A stretch of 6,432 nt of DNA from Acidimicrobiaceae bacterium (GTDB taxonomy: Bacteria; Actinomycetota; Acidimicrobiia; Acidimicrobiales; UBA8190), in NCBI GenBank assembly GCA_003453695.1, contig DMNK01000026.1, positions 10,332 through 16,763 on the forward strand, written 5' to 3'. Positions within the stretch are counted from its first letter, which is position 1. Every line of letters begins with the position of its first letter. Under the pieces are notes generated by a model. It made no database searches. It was given only the letters and a program-made list of their open reading frames with translations, and was not told where the DNA came from. Made by a program: the position numbers and the translations under genes. This document shows positions 1 through 5,489 of this stretch, in pieces.

Positions 1-324
1 TTCGGCACCGGCTACTCGGCGCTCGGGTACCTCACCCACTTCCCCGTCGACGTCGTGAAGATCGACCGCAGCTTCGTGGAGGACGTGGAGGTCGACCCGG
101 TCAAGTCGGCCATCGTCTCTGCCGTCATCCGCTTGTCCGAGGCCATCGGCACGGTCGCCGTCGTGGAGGGCGTGGAGACCGAGCGCCAGCTTCGCCACCT
201 GCGCGCCCTCGGGTGTCCCGAGGCGCAGGGCTTCCATCTGGCCCGCCCCATGCCTGCCCACGACGTGGACGAGGTGTTGCGCGCCCAGCTCGGCACCCGG
301 TCCGAGATGGCGGCAGTGAGCTGA
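1..324 (+). CDS. EAL-domain cyclic di-GMP phosphodiesterase, C-terminal fragment (5' end outside window)
   Basis: The last 107 codons of an EAL-domain protein; the reading frame is already open at base 1. EAL domains hydrolyse cyclic di-GMP to linear pGpG in the cytoplasm. The fragment opens inside the DDFGTG loop (FGTGYS, residues 1-6). It keeps the catalytic lysine in VVKIDRSFV (residue 20), the metal/base glutamate in VVEGVET (residue 56) and the closing QGFHLARPM (about 76-84), after which about 23 residues finish the protein. All EAL landmarks that can be checked here are intact. The upstream catalytic residues and any GGDEF, PAS or membrane part lie outside the window, so activity cannot be judged. 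It is a different protein from the GGDEF-EAL gene at 2718: the sequences differ clearly in this region, for example Y versus Q after FGTG. The stop is TGA at 322-324. Confidence 0.9.
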   Translation, partial: FGTGYSALGYLTHFPVDVVKIDRSFVEDVEVDPVKSAIVSAVIRLSEAIGTVAVVEGVETERQLRHLRALGCPEAQGFHLARPMPAHDVDEVLRAQLGTRSEMAAVS

Positions 325-437
325 GCTCCTCGGGTTTCACCCCTGCCACCCCGGTGGTGGCCCGGGTATCATGACGCCGCCGTCAGCTTTCGACCCGCGG
401 GGGGTGTCGGAGACGTACCACCCTGTCGGCGTCCGAC

Positions 438-1793
438 GTGGCGCATCTCCGTGAGACGTGGTTCTTCCCGACCGGTGACGCCGTCACCGCCACCCCGACG
501 GTGGTGGACGGCACCGTCTACGTCGGGTCGTGGGACGACTACTTCTACGCCCTCGACCTCGCTACCGGGCACCTGCGCTGGAAGTACCGCCTGACCAACC
601 AGGACGCCGTCACCCCGTATCCGGGCGAGAAGGTGCGGGACATCAGCTCCGACGGCGGCCTCGTGACCTCGTCGGCCTGGTTCGAGCCGGCCGCAGCGGG
701 CCGGCCGGCGCTCGTGATCTTCGGGGGCGGCTACACGCTCTACGCCCTCGTGGCCTCGACGGGCTCGCTGTACTGGCGTCACGACTATCCCGGGCTTCCC
801 GGCCCGACTCCCGACCCCAACGCCGACGGCGCCCGCATCTTCTCCTCGCCGGTGGTCACCGGTGGCAAGGTGGTCTTCGGGGTCGACACCGACGGCCACA
901 AGGGGTCACACGGGTACGTGGCGGCGGCGGACGTGAACACGGGCGACCCGGTGTGGGTCGAACAGACCGACGTCGACCGAAGCGGCACCGTGTTGAACGA
1001 CGGCTGCGGCAGCGTGTGGTCGTCTCCCACGGTGCTGACCGACCTGAACCTGGTCGTGTTCGGCACGGCCGACTGCCACTTCTCCAACCCGTCACCGCTG
1101 TCGGAGGCGGTCGTCGCCCTCCGGGTGGACGACGGGGCGGTGGCCTGGGTCTTCCGCCCCGGCCGCGCCGACGGCCGGTGCGACGAGGACTTCGGCGCCA
1201 CTGCCAACGCCGGCACCGACAGCGCCGGACGGACCGACTTCCTCGGCGTCGGCAGCAAGGACGGCACCTACTACTCGCTCGATCCGGCCACCGGCGCGCT
1301 CGAGTGGTCGACCAACGTCGTCTTCGGCGGGTTCTCGGGGGGGTTCATCGCCACCGCCGCCTACGACGGGACGGAAGTGGTGGGGTCGACGGCGTTGGGC
1401 GACTACGGGCGTTTCGAGAGCTCCGGCCAGGTGCTGTGCGATCCCGGCAACCCTCGCGACACGCCCCGCCAGGAGCCGACCGTCCACGCCTTCTCGGCGG
1501 CGAGCGGCGCAGTGGTGTGGCAGGCCGACGGGGCCGCCTCCTTCGCCCCGACCACCATCGCCGGTGGCATGGCCTTCAACGACCCGGCGCTCGACGGGCC
1601 GGTGATGGACGTGCACCAGGCGGCCACCGGGAAGCTCCTGGCCCAGGTACGCCTGGTGCAGGAGTCGTGGTCCGGGATCGCCACGGTGGGAGACGCCCTC
1701 GTGATCGGCACCGGCACGGACTACTCGTACCAGCCGTCGGGGGTCGAGGTGCTCACCCCGGGAGGCCGCCCTCCCGTCGTCCCCACGCGCTGA
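438..1793 (+). CDS. PQQ-type beta-propeller repeat protein, N-terminus uncertain and possibly truncated
   Basis: A protein of about 451 residues made of repeated PQQ/BamB-type blades. Blade signatures of the form YALD-x2-TG-x-L-x-W are visible near residues 35-50 (FYALDLATGHLRW), 101-113, 160-173, 225-237, 278-290, 349-361 and 390-400, suggesting a seven- or eight-bladed propeller. It resembles secreted propellers annotated as PQQ-binding-like or polyvinyl-alcohol dehydrogenase-like; substrate and function are not recognisable. Four cysteines (190, 213, 248, 334) would suit an exported, disulfide-bonded protein, yet no signal peptide is visible. GTG 438 has no ribosome binding site. Family-like sequence (TTLSASDVAHL) seems to begin before it, but that frame is closed by TGA at 372-374. 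CTG 423, with GGAG at 409-412, is an alternative start. ATG 371 opens a different frame that ends at 454. Either the gene lost its 5' end or a frameshift lies near 375-420. No terminator or clear promoter was seen in 325-437. Confidence 0.8.
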   Translation: MAHLRETWFFPTGDAVTATPTVVDGTVYVGSWDDYFYALDLATGHLRWKYRLTNQDAVTPYPGEKVRDISSDGGLVTSSAWFEPAAAGRPALVIFGGGYTLYALVASTGSLYWRHDYPGLPGPTPDPNADGARIFSSPVVTGGKVVFGVDTDGHKGSHGYVAAADVNTGDPVWVEQTDVDRSGTVLNDGCGSVWSSPTVLTDLNLVVFGTADCHFSNPSPLSEAVVALRVDDGAVAWVFRPGRADGRCDEDFGATANAGTDSAGRTDFLGVGSKDGTYYSLDPATGALEWSTNVVFGGFSGGFIATAAYDGTEVVGSTALGDYGRFESSGQVLCDPGNPRDTPRQEPTVHAFSAASGAVVWQADGAASFAPTTIAGGMAFNDPALDGPVMDVHQAATGKLLAQVRLVQESWSGIATVGDALVIGTGTDYSYQPSGVEVLTPGGRPPVVPTR

Positions 1794-1807
1794 CCTCCCC
1801 GGAGTCT

Positions 1808-1820
1808 CGGGCGTCGCCCG
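1808..1820 (+). terminator. Short GC hairpin after the beta-propeller gene, weak terminator candidate
   Basis: CGGGC-gtc-GCCCG forms a perfect 5-bp stem with a 3-nt loop, 15 nt after the stop codon of the propeller gene. It lacks a T-rich tail, so it may only be a pause or a chance structure. Confidence 0.22.
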
Positions 1821-1824
1821 CCCT

Positions 1825-1866
1825 TAGACGTGGCGTCCAGCCCAACGTGACGCTCTGTCTATAGAT
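1825..1866 (+). promoter_or_regulatory. Composite operator-like element, copy 1 (upstream of first PAS-LuxR gene)
   Basis: Four half-sites: TAGAC (1825-1829), GTCCA (1835-1839), GTCTA (1857-1861) and TAGAT (1862-1866). The first two form an inverted pair with a 5-nt spacer. The last two abut and make the palindrome TCTATAGA. A GTGAC lies in the 17-nt gap at 1847-1851. The same arrangement with identical spacing occurs at 2611-2652 before the GGDEF-EAL gene. Paired inverted half-sites suit a dimeric regulator; a NarL/LuxR-type protein encoded next door is the natural candidate, but that is inference. Confidence 0.6.
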
Positions 1867-1883
1867 CGCCGCGGCGGGCCATT

Positions 1884-1890
1884 CGATACT
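1884..1890 (+). promoter_or_regulatory. CGATACT, candidate -10 promoter element of first PAS-LuxR gene
   Basis: CGATACT ends 51 nt before ATG 1942. The same heptamer ends 50 nt before the GGDEF-EAL start (2661-2667), and CGATAC lies 45 nt before cysD (6290-6295). GATACT fits a TAnnnT-like -10 loosely. No clear -35 is seen 17-18 nt upstream, where the operator-like element lies, so the promoter may depend on an activator. Confidence 0.4.
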
Positions 1891-1930
1891 CACAACGTCG
1901 CCGGACGAGTGTCGACGGGCGATCGCATCG

Positions 1931-1935
1931 GGAGG
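1931..1935 (+). promoter_or_regulatory. Ribosome binding site that fixes the start at 1942
   Basis: GGAGG, within GGGAGGT, sits 6 nt before ATG 1942. The in-frame GTG at 1909 has no such site, so the start was moved to 1942. Confidence 0.85.
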
Positions 1936-1941
1936 TCCTCC

Positions 1942-2613
1942 ATGAGCCTGCACCACGGGTCGACGTTGACAGCGCCCGTGGTCATCGGCGTGGTGGACGC
2001 CCAGTGGCGCGTCGGGCGGGTGAGCACCGACATCGGGCCACTGCTCGGGTACGAGCCCTCGGAGTGCGTGGGAGCAGGTGTGTTGGTGGCCGTCCACCCC
2101 GAGGATCTGGCCGGCCTGCTCGTCGGCGTCGGGCACGCCGTGGAGAGCGGCATGAGCGCCCGGCTGGACCTGCGTCTGTGGCACAAGGACACGGGTTGGG
2201 CGCCCACCAAGGTCGTCGTCTCCCCGCTCGATCCCGGCGAGCCCTTCCCCTTCGGGTTCGTGGCCACCAGGGCCGAACTTCCACCTGCCGAGGACCTAGA
2301 GACGCGCCTGGCGGTGCTGGAGATGCGGATGCAGCGCATCGCCCTCGAAGTCCACTCTGCCGGCATGGCCGTCCCCGCCCAGTCGGACGCTGCCCGTTCG
2401 CTCGAACCGGCGGCCACGGCTTCGCTGAGCAACCGGCAAACGGAGATCCTCCACCGGCTCACCCGCGGTCAGCGGGTCCCCACCATCGCCCGGGAGCTCG
2501 GCATCAGCCAGAGCACGGTGCGCAACCACCTGTCGCTCATGTTCCGGAAGTTGCGGGTGCGATCCCAAGCCGAGCTGCTCGAGGCGGTGCGACGTCCCGG
2601 AGTCGGCGCTTAG
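1942..2613 (+). CDS. Single-PAS LuxR-family transcriptional regulator
   Basis: A 223-residue cytoplasmic regulator. Residues about 11-108 look like a PAS sensor domain (VVDAQWRV, LLGYEPSECVG, VHPEDL, then the strand-rich half DLRLWHKDTGW and FGFVATR). Residues about 117-141 form a predicted coiled coil (LETRLAVLEMRMQRIALEV). Residues about 161-217 are a NarL/LuxR-type DNA-binding domain with LSNRQTEIL, the recognition helix region SQSTVRNHLSLMFRKL and a closing AELLEAVRR. There is no receiver or autoinducer domain, so control is presumably through ligand or redox sensing by the PAS domain; the ligand cannot be read from the sequence. It is paralogous to the C-terminal two thirds of the regulator at 4175, sharing the coiled-coil pattern LE-x-R-x-x-RI-x-x-EV-x-x-AG and the STVRNHL helix. 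A composite operator-like element lies 76-117 nt upstream. A second copy starts at its own stop codon and precedes the next gene. Confidence 0.88.
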   Translation: MSLHHGSTLTAPVVIGVVDAQWRVGRVSTDIGPLLGYEPSECVGAGVLVAVHPEDLAGLLVGVGHAVESGMSARLDLRLWHKDTGWAPTKVVVSPLDPGEPFPFGFVATRAELPPAEDLETRLAVLEMRMQRIALEVHSAGMAVPAQSDAARSLEPAATASLSNRQTEILHRLTRGQRVPTIARELGISQSTVRNHLSLMFRKLRVRSQAELLEAVRRPGVGA

Positions 2614-2652
2614 ACGCACTGTCTACAAAGAAGTGACCCGCTGTCCATAGAC
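2611..2652 (+). promoter_or_regulatory. Composite operator-like element, copy 2 (upstream of GGDEF-EAL gene)
   Basis: Half-sites TAGAC (2611-2615), GTCTA (2621-2625), GTCCA (2643-2647) and TAGAC (2648-2652). The first pair is a perfect 5-bp inverted repeat with a 5-nt spacer. The gap between pairs is 17 nt, as in copy 1, and GTGAC again lies at the same place (2633-2637). The leftmost half-site contains the TAG stop codon of the upstream regulator. The match to copy 1 extends to TTAGACG on the left and CTGTCYATAGA in the second pair. Confidence 0.6.
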
Positions 2653-2660
2653 GCGACTGG

Positions 2661-2667
2661 CGATACT
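2661..2667 (+). promoter_or_regulatory. CGATACT, candidate -10 promoter element of GGDEF-EAL gene
   Basis: Identical to the heptamer at 1884-1890 and placed almost the same distance from the start codon (50 nt before ATG 2718). It is 9 nt closer to the operator-like element than in copy 1. This promoter would let the GGDEF-EAL gene be transcribed independently of the preceding gene. Confidence 0.4.
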
Positions 2668-2703
2668 GCCGATGCTGTAACGGCTTGGTTGCAGAGTCGA
2701 AAC

Positions 2704-2709
2704 GGGGAG
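2704..2709 (+). promoter_or_regulatory. Ribosome binding site that favours the start at 2718
   Basis: GGGGAG precedes two adjacent in-frame start codons: GTG 2715 (5 nt away) and ATG 2718 (8 nt away). The ATG is preferred. The more upstream TTG 2685 has no such site. Confidence 0.65.
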
Positions 2710-2717
2710 CCATCGTG

Positions 2718-4046
2718 ATGGGGCGGCAACTCATGACTGGACTGTCAGGAAGATCCGAGGACTCGCACATTCCCGGCGTCGCCGACGACCTCGCCGGATT
2801 TCCGGGCGTCGAGCCTCGCCGGCATGTGCTCTCGCGCCGGGAGTTCCTCCGCATGATCGAGGTGCTGGGCCGCTTCGCCGGTGGTCGGCGGCAGCTCGTG
2901 CTGCTCCTCGTGGACCTGAGCCGCTTCGACTGGGTCAACGACGCCTTCGGCCTGGAGGCCGGCGATCGCGTCCTGGGCGACCTCGCCGAGGCCATGCGAC
3001 GTGTCGCCGGCGACACGTCGGTCGTGGGCAGGCTCGACGGCGACCAGTTCGGCATTCTCGCCTTCGTCGAATCTCAGGCGTCGGCCTTGGCCATGGGAGA
3101 GGAGTTGCTGGCCATCGTGCGCGCCCCCCTGACGCTCGACGGGGACGTGATCCGGCTGAAGGCACGGATCGGCATCTCGCCCTACGTCCTGCACGACGAT
3201 CCCACGGCCGCCACCCTCCGGTACGCGGGGGCGGCGCTGTCCGAGGCCAAAGTGCGCGACGCCGACGAGCCCGTGCTCTCGTACCCCGCCGACCGCGAGG
3301 CCGTCGACCGCCGTGCCACCACCTATCGCTCTTTGCACACGGCGTTCGAGGAACGAGACCTTCGCGTCGCGTACCAGAACATCGTGGACCTCCGCACCGG
3401 TGGCGTGGAAGGAGCTGAGGCCCTGTTGCGGTGGCGCACGAGGGACGGGCTCCAGATCGGCCCGGAGGAGATCGTGCCCGTCGCCGAGGAGATCGGGCTC
3501 ATCGGTGCGGTGGGGCGATGGGTCCTGGACGAGGCACTGTCCACCGCTTCGACGCGTTCCACGTCGGCGGGGCGGCCCATCACCGTGGCGGTCAATCTCT
3601 CTGCTCGTCAGTTCGGGGACCCCGATCTGGTGTCCGAGGTCGCCCGCATTCTGGGGCGCCACGAGATCGCCCCGGGACAGCTCGCCATCGAGGTGACCGA
3701 GAGCCTCGCCGTCGACGAGCAACGAGCGGCCCGCATCTTCGAGGATCTGCGCGCCTTGGGAGTCCGCGTCGGATTGGACGACTTCGGGACGGGCCAATCG
3801 TGCCTGAGCTATCTGCGCTCGCTTCCGATCGACTTCATCAAGATCGACCGTGCCTTCGTCGGTGAAGTGGACCGTGACCGGCGCGCCCAACGCATCGTGG
3901 AGACCATCGTCGCCCTGGCCCGGGACCTCGGACTGGTGACCGTGGCCGAGGGGATCGAGACAGAGGCCCAACGCCTCGCTGCCGCCGAGGCCGGATGCCT
4001 GTACGGCCAGGGCTTCCTCTTCGGTCGGCCCGAGCTCGTTGGCTAG
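2718..4046 (+). CDS. GGDEF-EAL protein with degenerate GGDEF and intact EAL: predicted cyclic di-GMP phosphodiesterase
   Basis: A 442-residue cytoplasmic protein with no predicted membrane segment. The GGDEF domain covers about 36-190. Its signature reads DGDQF (107-111) in place of GGDEF: the first glycine is D and the metal-binding E is Q. The usual FK and GH residues nearby are FD (70-71) and GL (78-79), and no RxxD inhibitory site is present. Cyclase activity is therefore unlikely. The EAL domain covers about 200-440 and is complete: EALLRW (E234), VNLSARQF (N293), IEVTES (E325, E328), LDDFGTG (D354, D355), FIKIDRAF (K375), AEGIET (E411) and QGFLF. It should cleave cyclic di-GMP to pGpG. 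In known proteins such as Caulobacter PdeA, a degenerate GGDEF binds GTP and activates the EAL domain; the same could apply here. It lies between two PAS-LuxR genes and has its own operator-like element and -10 candidate. GTG 2715 is an alternative start. Confidence 0.9.
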   Translation: MGRQLMTGLSGRSEDSHIPGVADDLAGFPGVEPRRHVLSRREFLRMIEVLGRFAGGRRQLVLLLVDLSRFDWVNDAFGLEAGDRVLGDLAEAMRRVAGDTSVVGRLDGDQFGILAFVESQASALAMGEELLAIVRAPLTLDGDVIRLKARIGISPYVLHDDPTAATLRYAGAALSEAKVRDADEPVLSYPADREAVDRRATTYRSLHTAFEERDLRVAYQNIVDLRTGGVEGAEALLRWRTRDGLQIGPEEIVPVAEEIGLIGAVGRWVLDEALSTASTRSTSAGRPITVAVNLSARQFGDPDLVSEVARILGRHEIAPGQLAIEVTESLAVDEQRAARIFEDLRALGVRVGLDDFGTGQSCLSYLRSLPIDFIKIDRAFVGEVDRDRRAQRIVETIVALARDLGLVTVAEGIETEAQRLAAAEAGCLYGQGFLFGRPELVG

Positions 4047-4050
4047 CCGC

Positions 4051-4072
4051 CGAGGGCCGTCGGAAGCCCTCG
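4051..4072 (+). terminator. Hairpin after the GGDEF-EAL gene, possible terminator
   Basis: CGAGGGC (4051-4057) and GCCCTCG (4066-4072) form a perfect 7-bp stem with an 8-nt loop, starting 4 nt after the stop codon. The tail is not T-rich, so termination would be weak or need Rho. Confidence 0.35.
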
Positions 4073-4122
4073 AGGGGCACTCGCCTCGTCTTCGGGGGCA
4101 ACCAGGGTGGCGCTGCGGGCTG

Positions 4123-4151
4123 TTGCCGTCAGTTCCCCCCGGTGCTTGGAT
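4123..4151 (+). promoter_or_regulatory. Weak promoter candidate of the two-PAS LuxR gene
   Basis: TTGCCG (4123-4128) and TTGGAT (4146-4151) are separated by 17 nt and lie upstream of the ribosome binding site. Both match the consensus only partly. The composite operator found before the previous two genes and the CGATACT heptamer are absent from this gap. Confidence 0.25.
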
Positions 4152-4161
4152 CTTCTGTGCC

Positions 4162-4169
4162 GGAGGAGG
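4162..4169 (+). promoter_or_regulatory. Ribosome binding site that fixes the start at 4175
   Basis: GGAGGAGG, containing a full AGGAGG, ends 5 nt before ATG 4175. An open frame continues upstream into the GGDEF-EAL gene, but no start there has a comparable site. Confidence 0.88.
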
Positions 4170-4174
4170 CGGAC

Positions 4175-5302
4175 ATGGCCGGGGTTTCGCATCTTCCCCA
4201 GGGGGACAGGTCGGGGACCCAAGTGTCGTGCCCGTCCTCGTACGAGCGGCGCGGGCCTGCCGAGCCCCTCATGTCCGCCGCCACTGCCGAATTGGGTGAT
4301 GCCGTCGATCGGTGCACCTTCCCGCTGTTCGTGTGGACCGCCGACGGCGTGGTCCATCTGGCCAACGACGCCGCGGCCGAGCTGCTTGCCGAGCCCCTGT
4401 CGGTGGTGGTCGGCCACAACGTGATCGACCGCTTCAGCCCCCACGACGAGGTCGAGAAGGTGAGACAAGCCCTCTTTTCGGGGACGCTCGTCGGATCACA
4501 GTCCAAACGCGTCGTGACGAGCAGCGACGGTCAAGGCATCGCCGCCTGGGTGTGGACACGGGTCCTCGAGCTCGACGGCGTCCGCGCCGCCGCGTCGCTC
4601 GTCGTCCCCAGCTCGGAACTGGCGCGCCTGGGCCGGGACCCCGTCGCCCCGTGGCGTGACCTGGTCGGGATCGTGGTGGGCATCGCCAGCAGCCACTGGG
4701 TGATCGAGGCGGTCACCCAGGACGTCACCAGCCTTCTCGGCTACGAGGTCCGCCAGCTCGTCGGGCATTCGTTCCTGGAGCTGGTCCACCCCGACTATGT
4801 GAGCGCGGTCGTCACCGACGACGGCGGGCCCCCGACGTCTCCGATCACGATTCCCGGCATCAAGGTGAAGGACGAGCGCGGCGAATGGGTGCAGGGCTGC
4901 ATCCTCGCAGCACCCCTCCCCGATGGGAACAAGGGCGGAGTGCTCTTCGCCATCGTCGGTCCGCTGCGGGCATCCTCGTCGTCGGCGGAGCGGGTCACCC
5001 AGCTGGAGTTGCGCCTGAGGCGCATCGGTGCCGAGGTCCGGGCTGCCGGCGTCATCGAGAACGTGAGCTCCCTGCGGCCGCACGCCGGCCATCCGGCGCT
5101 CACCGACCTGACCACCCGGCAGTGGGAGATCCTGAGCCTCCTCCTGCAAGGCATCCGGGTGCCCTCGATCGCCTCCCGGCTCTACCTGAGCCCGAGCACC
5201 GTTCGTAACCATTTGGCCACGATCTTCCGGAAGTTCGGGGTGCACTCCCAACCAGAGCTGCTCGAGCTCCTGCGACATCCGCCCGATCAAGGCGAGCGCT
5301 GA
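4175..5302 (+). CDS. Two-PAS LuxR-family transcriptional regulator
   Basis: A 375-residue cytoplasmic regulator. After a low-complexity start of about 40 residues come two PAS-like domains. The first spans about 45-145 (FPLFVWTADGVVHLANDAAAELL, then VVVGHNVIDRFSPHDE). The second spans about 163-265 (VIEAVTQDVTSLLGYEVRQLVG, then LVHPDYVS). A coiled coil follows at about 270-292, then a NarL/LuxR-type helix-turn-helix at about 308-367 (LTTRQWEIL, SPSTVRNHLATIFRKF, PELLELLRH). The second PAS, coiled coil and DNA-binding domain align with the whole regulator at 1942. The first PAS is an extra module that could be a gain here or a loss there. No receiver or kinase domain is present. The near-identical recognition helices (STVRNHL, FRK, SQ-x-ELLE) suggest the two paralogues may bind similar DNA sites, perhaps the repeated TAGAC/GTCTA element, and could even form heterodimers; this is inference. 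Confidence 0.88.
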   Translation: MAGVSHLPQGDRSGTQVSCPSSYERRGPAEPLMSAATAELGDAVDRCTFPLFVWTADGVVHLANDAAAELLAEPLSVVVGHNVIDRFSPHDEVEKVRQALFSGTLVGSQSKRVVTSSDGQGIAAWVWTRVLELDGVRAAASLVVPSSELARLGRDPVAPWRDLVGIVVGIASSHWVIEAVTQDVTSLLGYEVRQLVGHSFLELVHPDYVSAVVTDDGGPPTSPITIPGIKVKDERGEWVQGCILAAPLPDGNKGGVLFAIVGPLRASSSSAERVTQLELRLRRIGAEVRAAGVIENVSSLRPHAGHPALTDLTTRQWEILSLLLQGIRVPSIASRLYLSPSTVRNHLATIFRKFGVHSQPELLELLRHPPDQGER

Positions 5303-5306
5303 GTCA

Positions 5307-5323
5307 GCTGGCCTGAAGCCGGC
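5307..5323 (+). terminator. Short hairpin after the two-PAS LuxR gene, weak terminator candidate
   Basis: GCTGGC-ctgaa-GCCGGC makes a 6-bp stem with one G-T pair, 4 nt after the stop codon. There is no T-rich tail. Confidence 0.22.
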
Positions 5324-5338
5324 AGGGGAGGGCGACAC

Positions 5339-5392
5339 GGAAGGGGCGGGCTGTGCGTGGTCCCCGCCGCTCCTCGATGATCGCCCCCTTCC
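5339..5392 (+). repeat. Long imperfect inverted repeat between the LuxR gene and the response regulator gene
   Basis: GGAAGGGGCG (5339-5348) can pair with CGCCCCCTTCC (5382-5392), with one bulged base. An overlapping alternative pairs GGCGGG (5345-5350) with CCCGCC (5363-5368). The right arm runs into TTTG. It may be a terminator for the upstream gene or a chance feature of GC-rich DNA. Confidence 0.3.
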
Positions 5393-5416
5393 TTTGAGGC
5401 GACGGACCAGGGCGGA

Positions 5417-5467
5417 GTTCACCCAATGATCACCGGCGGGTCGACGCTCGTTCACGCAACGTTTACC
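5417..5467 (+). promoter_or_regulatory. PHO-box-like array of five 11-bp-spaced units upstream of the response regulator
   Basis: Heptamers start at 5417 (GTTCACC), 5428 (GATCACC), 5439 (GGTCGAC, poor), 5450 (GTTCACG) and 5461 (GTTTACC), each exactly 11 bp from the next. Actinobacterial PhoP binds direct repeats of 11 nt with a GTTCA core, so this fits a PHO box extended to five units. The last unit ends 22 nt before the response regulator's GTG, which suggests autoregulation. Confidence 0.65.
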
Positions 5468-5480
5468 TCGACTCTGTAGT
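5451..5480 (+). promoter_or_regulatory. Candidate promoter of the response regulator gene, overlapping the PHO-box array
   Basis: TTCACG (5451-5456) and TGTAGT (5475-5480) are 18 nt apart and match -35 and -10 elements partly (4 of 6 at -10). The start of transcription would fall close to GTG 5490. This fits a leaderless or nearly leaderless transcript, in line with the absent ribosome binding site. Confidence 0.3.
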
Positions 5481-5489
5481 TCATGGCTG

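Noticed and set aside
348..359. CCAC-cccg-GTGG dyad as a terminator of the EAL fragment
   Set aside because: It has only a 4-bp stem and no T-rich tail.
1847..1852. GTGACG and GTGACC (2633-2638) as -35 elements
   Set aside because: The distance to CGATACT is 23 nt in one copy and 32 nt in the other, too long and inconsistent. They are better viewed as part of the repeated element.
530..1864. 444-codon + strand frame overlapping the beta-propeller gene
   Set aside because: Arginine- and glycine-rich translation with no domain; it is the +1 shadow of the propeller gene, whose blade repeats are clear.
1909..1941. GTG 1909 as the start of the first PAS-LuxR gene
   Set aside because: GGAGG lies 6 nt before ATG 1942, and nothing comparable precedes GTG 1909.
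2745..3971. Long open frame of 408 codons on the - strand
   Set aside because: It lies entirely opposite the GGDEF-EAL gene, has the low-complexity make-up typical of antisense frames in high-GC DNA, and has no recognisable domain.
3995..4174. N-terminal extension of the two-PAS LuxR gene overlapping the GGDEF-EAL 3' end
   Set aside because: The perfect GGAGGAGG before ATG 4175 and the low-complexity extension argue for the later start.
5483..5485. ATG 5483 as the response regulator start
   Set aside because: It is out of frame with the receiver domain. The in-frame start is GTG 5490.
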